From assembly GCF_001411555.2 (NCBI RefSeq), contig NC_049903.1:17031234-17095233 (forward strand): a DNA stretch of 64,000 nucleotides. The letters run 5' to 3'. Each line of letters begins with the position of its first letter. Within the stretch, counting starts at the first letter, position 1. This DNA is from Juglans regia (taxonomy: Eukaryota > Streptophyta > Magnoliopsida > Fagales > Juglandaceae). The position numbers and the translations under genes are program-made. Of the stretch, positions 49,626 to 61,371 are shown piece by piece. Under the pieces are notes generated by a model. That model was not told the origin of the DNA. It saw only the letters and a list, made by a program, of their open reading frames with translations, and did not search any database.

Positions 49626-51170
49626 AGAAGAATCTACATAAAGGAAGAAAAGTATCACAAAAAGACCGCACAAGTATCAGCAAGCAAGAAATAGATCGAG
49701 GTTATAAACACTCCAAATACCAAGACAAAAGATGAAAGCAAGAGCAATAACGACATGCAGCAAAAGGCCATAAGCGTGGAACGATGCAAAAAAAAAAAAA
49801 AGCCTGACTCTAGATCGTGAAATGGCCAGGGATAATCTAAAAGATCCAAAAGACCTCACTGTTCTCGGACCCAAGGAAATTAGTGTGTTTTAGATAGCGA
49901 CGGCCACCGTGACACCATAGCAACAAAAACACTTCTCCACTGCTACCAACCAGGCAGCGAATGATGAGAAGAGTTTTGAAGTCGAGCCCCGTAAGCAAAA
50001 TGGTGAAAACGAGTGAAGTACAATAAGCAAAAGGGCAAGAACGAGAATAAAGAGTATGGGACCCCAACAACGAAGGGTTGGCAGTTCCACCCTCTGACCC
50101 TCCAACAGTGACTTGAGCGTCACCAGAGGACTTGTCGCCCACTAGGGTGTAACGGATTCATCGGAACCATGAAAGACAGAAGAAAATACAAAGGAACTTT
50201 GGAATGAAAGCAAAAGAAAACAAAGGAATTGGGAACTCAAGCGGTAAAGCAAGAGTCACAGAATAAAAAATAAAATAAAAAAGGGGTAAAAGTGAGTATA
50301 ATGAAATTTCTAACAGGGAGAAGGGCCCTTATATAGGCAGTGAGGACGCTCGGCCTGCCAAGGTGTCATAACTCCACGAATCACCGTGAGTCGCCATGCA
50401 TCCCCCGTAGAGAACCAGAATCCCTTGATTATTGCAACCGTTACAAAACATATTTACTGATACAACGTGCATAATTAATGACAGTAAAGAACGGAGCCAT
50501 AACGCATAAATCAAAGAGATGCCATTCAATGCAAAAACATAACTGGCACTGGGTTGCCATGTATGTAAAATACAAACGGTCACTCAGCGTGTGACCAGGC
50601 AAGTCGGGAACTTGACGGGGCATAAATGAAGGAGGAGATAAGAAGAATTCTTCCCAGACACGTCCAGAAAGAATTAGCGGGGTAACCATAAGGTATTTAT
50701 TCCCATTATTCAAAACGCTCTGGGTTTCTAACCATTATCCGACCGAAGGTGCTGAGTAGTCAACAAGGCAGGTCGGCCTAACAATCCGTAGCCGCTTTCA
50801 GAACCTATAAATTTGCACAAAAATAAAAATGAAAAGCAAGAAAAGAATGGAAAGGAATGAAAGCAAAAGAAAACAAAGGAATTAGGAACTCAAGCGATAA
50901 AGCAAGAGTCACAGAATAAAAAATAAAATAAAAAAGGGGTAAAAGTGAGTATAATGAACCTAGAAATTTGGACAAAAATAAAAATGAAGAGCAAGAAAGG
51001 AATGGAAAAATCAAACAATAGCGAGCAAAATTCAGTCGCAGTGGCTAAACGCTCCGGTTTGTCTCCTTAAAAACTTGTATGAATTCTGTTTTACTAACGC
51101 AATTATTTTATGTGGTGCAAAAATCGACTAATTTCAATCGACAAAGTCAACTCCACTAAACGGGAACCCC
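49626..51170. other. Tat copy A spacer between array and antisense ORF
   Basis: Purine-rich on the plus strand. It includes a roughly 100-bp direct duplication (about 50201-50302 and 50855-50958, starting gaatgaaagcaaaagaaaac) and a second overlapping one (50803-50850 and 50958-51010). No protein similarity was recognised. Confidence 0.6.
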
Positions 51171-51270
51171 ATCAACAACTTACCTCCCCATGAGGCAAAA
51201 AAGGAAAGGTATGCCTAAAAGGTTGTCTTATCCCTCTCACGGAGGAGTGCGAGTCGGCCCTTAGTAACCT
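51120..51270. repeat. isolated array unit
   Basis: caacttacctccccatgagg, then tgcctaaaaggttgtcttat and ccctctcacggaggagtgcg: one more copy of the array A unit, outside the array and closer to the antisense ORF. Confidence 0.75.
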
Positions 51271-51779
51271 GAAAATATAATCTCCACCAACAAAATCTCT
51301 ACTAACGAAATCTCCATGAACGAAATCTCCATCGAATGAATCTTCACCAACAGAAACTAACACTCCGACTATGCAGAAAAAAGCAAACAGAAAGAAAAGA
51401 AAAAAAAGAAAAAAGCGAAGAAAGCCAGCGAGGTGGGCTGAGAAACTTCAAAGGTTAAAGCAGCCAGCGGGGTCGAAAAGGTTAAACTTGATGCCAACGG
51501 GGTAGGCCGAGAAACCTTAAGGGAATGACTGGACACGGCCACCAGAATAACTATTAAAATGATGGCTATACTCCGAGAACGACTATCCATAGAGGATAAA
51601 CAAGCACAGCGTGACCAGCCAACGGGGGTGGGTAGGAGCTCTGTGGACCCTTTTACCATGGTCCTTTAGGCCGGCCACACAAAAACAAAAGATGAAAGGA
51701 AAAAAAGGCAAAGACGAGACATGACAAACAAGATATGTATATTAGTTAGTGTGTATATATATACAAATCCCTGGGCAAC

Positions 51780-54285
51780 AAAATACGGATACATGTGTAA
51801 AAAAAAAAAATCGAAGTCTCAGTGTCAGGAGCATCGGTCTCTGCTACAACAGGAGCAAGGTTGGCCAGCTCAATGACATCAAGAACAAAGTCTGCCAGCT
51901 CCACTAATGCTGGCATAGGTACGAAGGGACCAGGGAAAGCATTCAACATCTCTTTCTATTCCAATCCGCGGTTGGCTTCAAAGGATGCCTCATCAGTGGA
52001 AATTTTGGCAAGAACGAGCCATTGAAGGTACTTGGTAAAAGATCTCGAGCACAGCTTTGGACTCTCCAGAAGGAATGCCTGCATTGATCTACGATCTTCA
52101 ATGATCCCACATCCCCACCCCTTGTCGTGAAACTTCAGGAACCACCTTCGATGTCCTTGTAAGGAGAGGGTGGCATCCTAAAGACTTCGGTTCAGCTGCT
52201 CAACCATTCCCTCTCCACCCGAGTTTGGGATAAGTCACATTGGAAACTTTAGTACAACTGCTCCAACTGGTCCCTTTCCTCCCATGCCCGAGATAAGTTG
52301 CCTTGGAGACTTTGATTAAGCAGCTCCAGTCGGGTTCTCTCCTCTTCCCACTTCTGCTTGCTTTTCCTCTAACAACACTCCAACTTTTTCACTCATTTGC
52401 GCTCACCCGATAGATCGAGTCTCGTCCTCTCGAGTTCACACTTCACCTGTTCTCTCTCCTCCAAGCTTTCCTAAACGGCTGCCTCCTGATCATCCACAAT
52501 GGAGGCCGCAAGATGAGAGGTGCCCTGGCGACATAAAGAAAAGACTAAGAAAAATGAAAAGAGAAGAAAGTAAAAGGCAAAAAAGAAGCAGTCGAACCTC
52601 GTGAAAAAAGCCCGATAAGTACTCAGCAACCCGACCAATGGCTTCTTTTCGGCTCCCCTCCAGGGCCAGCTAAAATAGAGAAGGAAGGGCCTCTACAAGG
52701 CCTGCAGACTCAGGCAATCTCGCAGAGACTTCAGCGGGAGCAGGTGGGTCACCACTCGAAAACCCTGGGCAGGAGCCGATTGCAGCATCTGGAAGAAAGT
52801 CGTCCCCCACTGGACACTCAACCCGAGCGAGGGATTCATCACTTGAACCCTCATTGGCTGCATCACCTACGGAGCCACCATCTTCAGGAAACTCCACCTA
52901 GACAGGTGGGTTGATGACTGGGCTCCCCAGACTCCCCTTCTCCAGGAATGCAGTCTGGACAGAAGAATCCACAGCAGGACTTTTCGAGACCCTAAGGATG
53001 GCAATGTTTGGAGGGGACCTACTTCTTGTATGATCTCCTGCCTCCGCGCGATTGCTAGAAGTAACCTCCACCTCTTCATTGACCACCTCAAGAGAATGAC
53101 TCTTGACAGTTGAGCAGGATGAAGAGGGAGGATAGATCCATAAAGAAGAATGTTGTCCCTCATCAGGAGCGGTAGATTTGAAAATGCTTTGAAGGAGGGC
53201 ATCCATCCCAACCTTGCCCTTAGACACCTCAACAATGACCACCAGTAGTGGCACCGCGGGATAATTACTCGCTAGCTCACACGCCACAACCGGCACTGGG
53301 ACAGCCACTGTAATGTGAGGATGGTTTCCAAAGTTGCCGATCCTTGCATTAAAGGGTCCTGTACCCCAGGAAGATGCTTATCCTCTACCTGAACACTCTC
53401 TTGAAGGGCTTTCTTCCCCTTATCTGAGGGATGCTTCCAAAGCGTCACATCATTGGGACGCGTAGCAACCAGCCTATCATCAGAAGGAAGGTGTCCCAAG
53501 GAAGGCAGAGAACTCCTCAGACTCTCCTCAGAAAGGATGTCCTCGGAGAAAACACTATCGAGATGGTTTTGCATCCATTCCCGCACGATTGCAAGGTGAT
53601 TCACTTTATAAGGAGTGATTGTTGGATGCACAACCTTATATTCCAGAATTTTTCCCCAGTCTGTCTTTATAGGAAGCTCTCGGCAATTCACTTGGCCTAC
53701 CGAAAACTCCCATTCGCAGCCAGATACAAAGAAGAACTTGGGAGACCAGTTTTTCACCTTTTGGTATCGCGGCTCCAAGGTGATTAGAGCATGGGATGCC
53801 TTGAAGCTGCATACATTCCCCTTTAGGCGTAGCACCCTGTGGGCAAGAAGAAACTCACGGCTAGTAAGGTCTGCGTCGTCCGGAAAGGATTCCAGCAATG
53901 CCCGTCGGTAGATAATGTTGCAGCAAATCAATAATCTCCAAGTGTTTGGATGTAGTTGGGAAGGGGCCAAGCCTAGGCGATCTAGAAGGTCACAGATAGG
54001 GAGAGGGAACGACAATCTCAAGCCGCATGAAAACATGGAAGGATATAGGTCTACCTTACTGGAATGGCCCTCTACATCAACGACACCCTTGTCAGAGCCA
54101 GGAACTTCGAAGGAAACAGACTTTGGTACTTGGAAGGTAAGGGCTAAGGAGGCCAACATTGATTTGTTAGTAGTCGAGGGCCATCCACTACCCAAAAACA
54201 ATGACCCAGTGTCGATAGAGGCCCCTACCAGACACGTTAGGTTGAACCAATTTTTTAGAAGCCATCGCTGCCATAACACGAAGAA
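51780..54285 (-). pseudogene. antisense extra ORF of Tat copy A, 'putative gypsy type transposon' domain
   Basis: The minus-strand frame from 54279 is open to 53272 (335 codons). It contains CGLRLSFPLPICDLLDRLGL, APSQLHPNTWRLLICCNIIY and SPKFFFVSGCEWEF, the pattern of the plant domain PF04195 found in extra ORFs of Tat-lineage elements. The ATG nearest the expected start (MAAMASKKLVQPNV, about 54263) is in another frame, so an early frameshift is likely. Further pieces follow: 53308-52898 (SSCSTVKSHSLEVVN), 52897-52670 (acidic, Pro-rich) and 52440-52100 (KWEEERTRLELLNQSLQ-like coiled coil), with stops between. The role in the element is not known. Confidence 0.72.
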
Positions 54286-54411
54286 GTAAAGAAGACTGGT
54301 CGAAGAAGGTGACGGTTAGAGTCCCGTGAATCATAGCGACAATGATACTTGCCGTTTCGGTTTTGGGGAATGTGGTTTACGAAGCGACGCTGATGTGAAC
54401 AACTGCCTGAC

Positions 54412-54715
54412 ACCTCTTCATTAATCAGGTTGAAAAGATGTTATGAAAATGTGAGCCCATCATGGAAGACAGGAATGTCGTCAGAAATGCCAACCCACAG
54501 AGCCATGCCACATTAATGACGCTGTCGTAGAGTCACGCCATATTTAAAGATTCTGACAAAAGGAACAGTACGGGGAACACGAACTTTATGAAAGAAGGCA
54601 CGGTCTACTCCTCAGCCCTATAGTATAATTAGCAGATCCCAAGTACGAAAATATCTCTTTGATCTCTAGACTTTCTTACTTATTTACTATAGTCCAAGAA
54701 TATTTACTAACTTTG
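54412..54715 (+). repeat. LTR fragment between Tat copies A and B
   Basis: Matches the 5' LTR from about 54470: attctgacaaaaggaacagt, gaactttatgaaagaaggca, tatagtataattagcagatc and atatttactaactttg. It stops at 54715, where RNase H coding begins abruptly. The first 290 bases and the last 130 bases of the LTR are missing. Confidence 0.8.
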
Positions 54716-55290
54716 ACACCTCCAGTGAAACCTTGGCAAGTATTCGTTCATGGATCATCTTGTCGGGCTGGAGAGGGAGTGGGAGTGCATATCGTCATGT
54801 TCGAGGGAAAGGAGTACAACTACACCATCAAATTGGCGTTCAAAATGATGAACAATGAGGCCGAGTATGAAGCGCTGCTTTCAGGGCTAATGGTAGCCAA
54901 GTCTCTAGGCACCACCGAGATCGAAGTATGGGCTGATTCTCAAGTAATGGTAAATCAAGTGCGATGAGAGTTTGCTATAAAATGCGAAACGTTGAAAAAA
55001 TATTTAATGCTAGTAAAGCCGAGCGCCTCCATTTCAAGTATTTCTAGATTCAACAAGTGCCGAGGGCAAGAAATTAGAAAATGGACAAGTTGGCATGTGT
55101 GGCTTCTAGACAGGAGGACTCCTTCTGCTAGAGCAAATAGTAATCCAAACTGTGGAAGTACCTGCTGTGGGGATAAAGGTAATGGAAATATTGCCTGGAG
55201 CCCCAGACTGGGCGGTTGGAAGCCAATGATGTACCAGAGGATAGACAAGAGGCTAGGAAGATCAGAAATAGAGCAGTGCGCTACACTCTA
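54716..55290 (+). pseudogene. Tat-lineage RNase H, copy B
   Basis: Reads PPVKPWQVFVHGSSCRAGEG, TIKLAFKMMNNEAEYEALLS and IEVWADSQVMVNQV. The first catalytic Asp (FVDGSS in the family) is His. The Glu in NEAEYEALL and the Asp in ADSQ are kept. A stop follows at 54965, with frameshifts after. Confidence 0.85.
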
Positions 55291-56442
55291 GTCGAGGGAG
55301 TTCTGTATCGAAAGGGCCACTCGGCGCCCCTTTTAAGAAGTGCAATACTTGTTAGCAAAAATACATGAAGGAATTTGTGGGAATTACTCAGGAGGAAAGG
55401 CGTTGGCCAAAAAGGTAATGAGAGCGGGTTATTATTGGCCTCAGGCCCTGTGGGACGCCAAGGACTATCCGCAATAGTGTCGAAAGTGCCAAGAATACGC
55501 CAGGGTGCCCCATTGCTCCCAAAAGAATTGACGTCGATCACGTTGCCTTAGCCTTTCGCCCAATGGGGAATCGACTTGGTTGGCCCACTTCCCCCAAACA
55601 AAGGAGGAGTCAAGTTTGTGGTGGTGGCTATGGACTACTTCACCAAGTGGGTTGAGACCGAGACCTTAACAATCATCACGTCAAACAACATCACGCAGTT
55701 CCTATGGACGACGATAGTTTGCAGGTTTGGCATCCCGCATACCATCATATCAGATAACGGGAGGCAAATCGATTCCGATCACTACCGCAATTGGTGCCAG
55801 GAATTTGAGATCGAGTTTCGATACTTGTCCCTAGAACACCCCTAGTTTAATGGGTAAGTTGCGGCGACCAACAAAAACTAATGTGAATGCTCAAGAAACG
55901 GCTCGACAACAGAAATGGGGCGTGGGTAGAAGAGCTCTCTGCCGTCCTATGGGCCTACTGAGTCACAGTGAAAATGTCGACTGGAGAAACCCTTTACCCT
56001 CACATACGGCCACGAGGCGATACTACCAATAGAGATCGAAATCACCACCTACATGATTCAGCACTTCAAACAAGAGTCCAACGATAGGCGGCTAGAAGAA
56101 CGACTGGATTTATTGGAGGAAGTTAGACTAGAAGTCGAAATAAGAATCGCGACCAACAAAAGAAGAGTCGAGAGATGCTTCAATAAGTGTGTGCGCTCGA
56201 GAACGTTCAAGGTCAGGGACTTAGTACTCAAAGAGATGGGAACCACAACACGAGACAAAGGAAAGCTAGGCTCTCGATGGGAGGGCCCCTACGTGGTCAC
56301 AGGCACAAAACGCCTAGGCTCCTACTGTCTTCGAGATTCTCAAACGAGTTGCCACATCCCTGGAACGCCAAACATCTATGAAAATTCTATTGCTAAGCTA
56401 ATTCATTGTCGTAGATTTACATATTTCCATGCACACTTATAG
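55291..56442 (+). pseudogene. Tat-lineage integrase, copy B
   Basis: Zinc-binding part: LLAKIHEGICGNYSGGKALA, with the second His as Tyr, and CRKCQEYA. Core: DLVGPLPPNKGGVKFVVVAM, DYFTKWVETE, GIPHTIISDNGRQIDS, FRYLSLEHP (stop), then VAATNKN, where the family has VEATNK, so the catalytic Glu is Ala. The C-terminal part KVRDLVLKEMG...GKLGSRWEGPYVVTGTKR is well kept. Dead. Confidence 0.87.
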
Positions 56443-58335
56443 TAACTAATGAAAGAAGTGTTGTATTTCAATGAAAAATTTCAAGAACATATCGTAACCC
56501 ACCAATGAGCTCTCCACCGGCAAAATCAACTAGTTTCCATCAGCAAAGTTGACTCCGTCAATGTTATCTACATCGGCAAAATTAACAACGTCTCCATCAA
56601 ACAACTTACTTCCCCGCGGGGCATTAGAGGGAAAGGTAGGCCTAAAGGTTGCCTTATCCCTCTTGCGACCGAGTGGGGCTGGCCCTTGGCCAACCAAAAA
56701 TAAAAACTTACCTTCCTCATTAAGCGTCAACATGCTGAAGCGGATTTAGTAACAGACTATTCAAACAACTTACTTCCTTACGGGATACCATAGGAAACTG
56801 TAGGCCTAAACGTTGCCTTATCCTTCCTGCAGTGGAGAGCAGGACTAGCCCTACGGCTACCCGAATGAATTACCCTGATCTCCATTGTGAGGAAGTATGG
56901 GATCGGTGCCAGCCTGATCCAAACTTACCATTCCATGCAATGTCAACGGGCGGGAGCGGGTCTAGTTTCAAACTACTCGAACAACTTACCTCCAATCGAA
57001 GGATGATAGGTGAGCATGTAGCTTAACCTCCTCATCCGAGAGAGCGGGACCAGCCCTCTGGCGACCTGAATAACTTACCCCGACCCCCATCACGGCAAAT
57101 GAGCGGACCAACAACATTGCTGTCCAAATTACCTCCCTACAGGGCACTAGAGGGAAATGTAAGCCTAAAAGTTGTCTTATCCCTCCCGCGATGGAGTGCG
57201 GGTCATTTCTCAGTTGTTCGAAGGAAAATTTACCTCCCTCGTAAGTGTCAACGGGTGGGAGCGGGTTCAGTAACAAACTGCCCGAACAATTTACCTCATT
57301 GTGGGATATCATAAAGAAATGTAGGCCTAAATATTGCCTTATCCCTTCTGTAGTGGAGAGTGGGATCAGCCTCACAGCTACTCGAATAACTTACCCCAGA
57401 CCTCCGTTACGACAGAGTGTGGGATCAGCGCCAGCCTGATCCAAACTTATCCTTTCCTGTGGTGTTAACGGGCAGGAGCGAGTCTAGGTACAGACAGCCC
57501 AAACAACCCACCTCCCACTGGGAACAAAGGGACAGAATGAGCCAAAGGCCATCTTGCCCTCCAATGAAGGAGAGTGGGTTTAGCCTTGAGGCTGCCTGAA
57601 TACTTACCCCGAGCCCCACTACGGTGAATGAGTGGACCAGCAACATTGCTGTCCGAATTACCTTCTAGGAGGACAAAGAGGTGGTTTGGCATGAGGCATT
57701 TTGACCTCTCCCTGACGGAAAGCAGGTTGAGTCTATGGACCGCCCAAATAACGAAGTGAAAGGCACGAACATCATTAACAAGGGCAATGACAACACACAA
57801 AAGTGGTGTGGCAGAAAATGACAAGCACAGTACGACATAGGCCAAGGGGCCCAGGACAGATACAAAATGCTAATGGAGGAATACAGGTACAGTTCCAAAC
57901 TGCCTGGACAACTTATCTCCCTGCGGACCAAGGAGGCAAGCCAGGCTCAATGCAGTCTTGACTCCTCGCGGCGGAGAGCGGGATTAGCCTCACGGCTACC
58001 CGAAGAACATATCTATGCTAATGGAGGAAGACGTGTACAGTTCCAAACTACCCGGACAACTTACCTCCCCGTGGACCAAGTAGGAAAGTCAAGCCCAAGG
58101 TCGTCTTGACTTTTCGCGGTGGAGAGCGGGTTTAGCCCTATGGTTACTCGAAGAACATATCTATGTTGATGGAGGAAGACGGGTATAGTTCCAAACTGCC
58201 CAGACAACTTACCTCTCCACGGACCAAGGAGGCAAACCGGGCTCAAGGCCTACTTAACTCCCCGCGGTGAAGAGTGGGACTAGCTCGTGGCTACCCGAAG
58301 AACATATCTATGCTAGAAGAGGATGCGGAGAACAC
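56443..58335. repeat. Tat repeat array B
   Basis: About ten diverged units like those in array A, with landmarks near 56652, 56816, 57177, 57341, 57553, 57702, 57950, 58104 and 58250. The last three units are a more regular subfamily of about 150 bases (atggaggaagacgggtatag, then acttacctccccgtggacca, then tcgcggtggagagcggg). It begins directly after integrase, as array A does after its deletion junction. Confidence 0.85.
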
Positions 58336-59110
58336 CGACCTATTTAAACAAAGTCACTAAGGCCCCAGGAGAACGACTACACAATAAAGGCCGACGAAAA
58401 GGGCACGAACAGGAAGGCCGCAGGTTGGCGAGGTCGTCAGGCTTGGACTGGGCACTGACGAGGTGGACCGTATCCTCGCGGCCAAACTCCCCAGGCCGGC
58501 CACCAAAAAAAAAAAAAAATGCAAAAAGACAACCGGATACAGTCAACAAAGGGTAATTTTATAAATCATTGAGAGTTACAAAGAACAAGTTACAACAGAA
58601 AACCGCAGAGCTACAAGGAGCAAGTTACAACATAAAACTGCAGAGCTATAAGGAACAAGTTACAACATGAGATTGTAGAGCAGCTGGGAGCCAGATACAA
58701 TGCAAGGCTACTCATCACAATCAAGCTCGATCAAATCATATTTCATGAAAGTGGCAGACAGAAATCTCCATCACTATGACCTGTCGATAACGCCCGAGGT
58801 TACCTTTAAAAAAATAACAGGGATGTGATGAGACAACTAATTGAGTCGTACGGTGATAACAATCATCCAGGAGCCACCTGAAACCATCTGCCAACCGAGG
58901 AGAGGTATGAGAAACTGTTGGATGAGGTGAAGTTGACGGGTAGGAATGGCCTCAAAGGACAGCTCAATAAGCAATAGGTCGAGAATGAGGAGACCTCGAT
59001 AAACAAAAAGGCGAGAACAAGGGGAGCTCAATAAGCAAAAGGACAAGAACGAGGGGAGTTCAATAAGCAAGATGGCAATAGCTAGAAGTGGAAGCGGAGG
59101 TCTGGGACAA
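58336..59110. other. Tat copy B spacer
   Basis: Contains ccaggccggccac and an A run (58503-58519), also seen near 51667 in copy A. A 35-bp unit (gagctacaaggagcaagtta) repeats three times at 58570-58680, and caataagcaaaaggacaaga three times at 58958-59070. No antisense ORF or LTR follows, so copy B is truncated on the right. Confidence 0.65.
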
Positions 59111-59130
59111 CAACAACAGAGAAGAGTAAG

Positions 59131-59250
59131 GCCCCGTTTGTTTTTGGAGATAATCCGAAAACTTTGAAAGCCTAAAACCAGTTTTCATACGATTAGATGG
59201 GTTCCCGAAAACAAACACAATTTTATCCCAAAGTTTTCATCTCAGCCGTT
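59131..59250. mobile_element. Harbinger-like left terminus
   Basis: TAA (59128-59130) precedes GGCCCCGTTTGTTTTTGG. This looks like the ends of the MITEs here (GGCCTAGTTTGG) and of the element at 17839. A partner inverted end was not found in the window. Either it is the left end of an element containing the Myb-like gene at 61372, or an isolated MITE relic. Confidence 0.4.
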
Positions 59251-59269
59251 CTCTCCTATCTCAACACTG

Positions 59270-59830
59270 TTGACTGGTTTCCATCTCACATCCGTGCGAA
59301 TCTCACATGCTCTGTCTCCTCTCTCCCGTGATTCGAACGCTCTCTCTCCTCTATCTCGTAAGCCCATTTCCAACTTCAAGCCGTGCGAATCTTTGAAAAT
59401 GGCCATCCCATCTCAAGATTTCGATTCCCTTTGCTATTCATTCATAACTGATTTCGGTTCATCCCTCGCCTGCAGTCACTCATCCTCGCCAAGCTGATTG
59501 CCTTCCAATCGACATCCCGAGAAGGCTCATCTCCAAGAAAAATCGGACTCTGTGTCCAATCTGCAGCTGCCGTGTGAATCTCCCCTATTCCCCCACCCAT
59601 CACTAAACTGATTGCTGCGAAATCCTATTCTCCCCTTTCATTGCTCCAATCGCCCTACATATAGGAAAATGCCGAAAGCTGCCAAAACCCCCCGCTCGTC
59701 CACCACGGTTCGATGCTGCAACCTGGGTTTAGCTCTCAAAAACCACTGCCATAAACGCTCCCTCACCATCGTCTCCAAGGGCAGCACGGGTCCGAGAACG
59801 AGATCATACCAGGTGAGCTTGCGGTTGGTC
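59270..59830 (+). other. possible leader and first exon, unrecognised
   Basis: Less AT-rich, C-rich sequence with CTCTCTCCTC tracts. An ATG at 59668 opens MPKAAKTPRSSTTVRCCNLG and reaches a good donor, CAG|GTGAGC, at about 59813. It could be the first exon of a transposon- or host-derived transcript. I do not recognise the peptide. Confidence 0.25.
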
Positions 59831-59899
59831 CCCTCTAAGATTTATTTTTTTATATCAATAATTTGTGCAAATGAACTGCATTTTTGTTGGTGATTGATG

Positions 59900-61371
59900 C
59901 TTTGGGACTGATTTGTTTGTGGCTGTGGATCGATTAGTGGTTGTTGACTGTTTTGGGTTTGAGACTCCTTGTGTGTTAGAAGTTAAAATGGTAGAACATG
60001 AAACTGTAGAAGGAAATGTAAACTTTGTAAGTGAAGTTGCAATGGCTTATAAAAACATATTGCTTCCGAAATCAATATGATTTCTTTCTTCATAAAGAAT
60101 AAAAAAAAGGGAGAGAAACAAAATCAAACATGGTTGTTTTCACCATTATAACTTACTGGAAATAGAAAAAATGTATATGAGGCAGGATGTAATATTTGAA
60201 AAAGAATGCAGTTGTATTTCCAAATAGCTTGAAACAAAGACAGGAAAAAATTGCTGAATGACACTTCATGAGGACCCCACCAGAGTGGGGAAATATATTC
60301 AGAAAGATTTCGTACCCTAAAACCTTTTTTAGGCAGGCCCCAATACTATAATACAAAAGCACCTGCTCTAATACAAATTACCATTATTAAAAACTTGGTT
60401 ACAAGAAAAAGCAGTATCCAGAAATTTGACTAGTATGCACTTGGTTGTAATATTCAAACCGCAGGGGGGGGGGAGTTCTTACATACTATTTTTCATGCAA
60501 CAGTCCAATAGAATAAGCTTTTGAAGCAATTAATGCTTGCTTAGCAGATATTATGATGATGATGATGATATCAGGAAACAACAAGAATAATGCTCCTCTA
60601 CTAGCAAAAAATTAATCTATGGACCCTTTTACCATGAGGGTTTTAAAATAACCACTCCCCCGTTTTCTTTTGCAATTAACAACTACCAAAATAACTTCTC
60701 CGAATTGTTTCAGCTCTTCTTCAGAAAGAGCTTCTACCAATTCTTAAAAAGCAATTTGATGAGACTTGTCTCATCCTTTTGTCACTCTCATTGGTTTTTT
60801 AATATAATAATAAATTATTGAGCAAGAAAATGATCTAGTACTAGAAATTATTTCGATATGTAAAATATAAAGTTATATAATCTACTCTCATTATTCTGTG
60901 CTAATAAGTCAAAATCATATTGTCTATCAACCAGTTTCCATTATTCATATTGTCTATCAACTAGTTGAAAGGAATCGGTCTTTCTACATACCCATTTGGG
61001 AGAAAAAAAAAAATCACTTGTGTGTACTATATTAGTCACATTCTCATCTCATTTTAGTATGTAATAATAAAAATAATATTATAGAACATCTTGGGTTGAT
61101 TATGTGGGTAATATATGTCAAGCTCGTATATGATCACGTGAAAATGTTTTGGACGCACACGTCTTTATTTTGGATTCCATATTGGCAACAAACTGTTTTT
61201 AACAACATTTTTAATTTGTTAGCGTTACTACCTACGCTCCTCTCGATTACCTCACCCTCGGCAGGTATGACCCACTTCTAAATTAAACAATTTGGATTTC
61301 ATTTTATCATTTATTTCGCCATATGATATAAATGTCTTTGGATTGAAATATCATATTATTAGCATTTTCAA
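59900..61371. other. AT-rich stretch before the Myb-like gene
   Basis: No recognisable gene. An ATG/GAT microsatellite lies at about 60552-60572 and a G run at about 60464-60473. Confidence 0.5.

Larger units (their letters stand above)
45582..59110 (+). mobile_element. decayed tandem Tat-lineage Ty3/gypsy arrangement
   Basis: Order: LTR (45582-46241), primer site, gag, protease, repeat array A, unique spacer, antisense extra ORF (54285 to about 51800), LTR fragment (about 54412-54715), RNase H, integrase, repeat array B, spacer. Gag, RNase H and integrase resemble the Tat/Retand/Ogre lineage, whose members often carry an extra ORF between pol and the 3' LTR, sometimes antisense. RT is absent from both halves and no right-hand LTR was found. 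I read it as two neighbouring copies sharing the middle LTR, each with a large deletion. Confidence 0.8.

Noticed and set aside
53431..54289. Plus-strand ORFs opposite the antisense Tat ORF
   Set aside because: Shadows; only the minus frame shows the PF04195-like blocks.
48471..58335. Repeat arrays as a CRISPR or satellite array
   Set aside because: Units of 150-210 bases are diverged, lack constant short repeats with unique spacers, and sit in a plant retroelement. Unit length is too irregular for a simple satellite.
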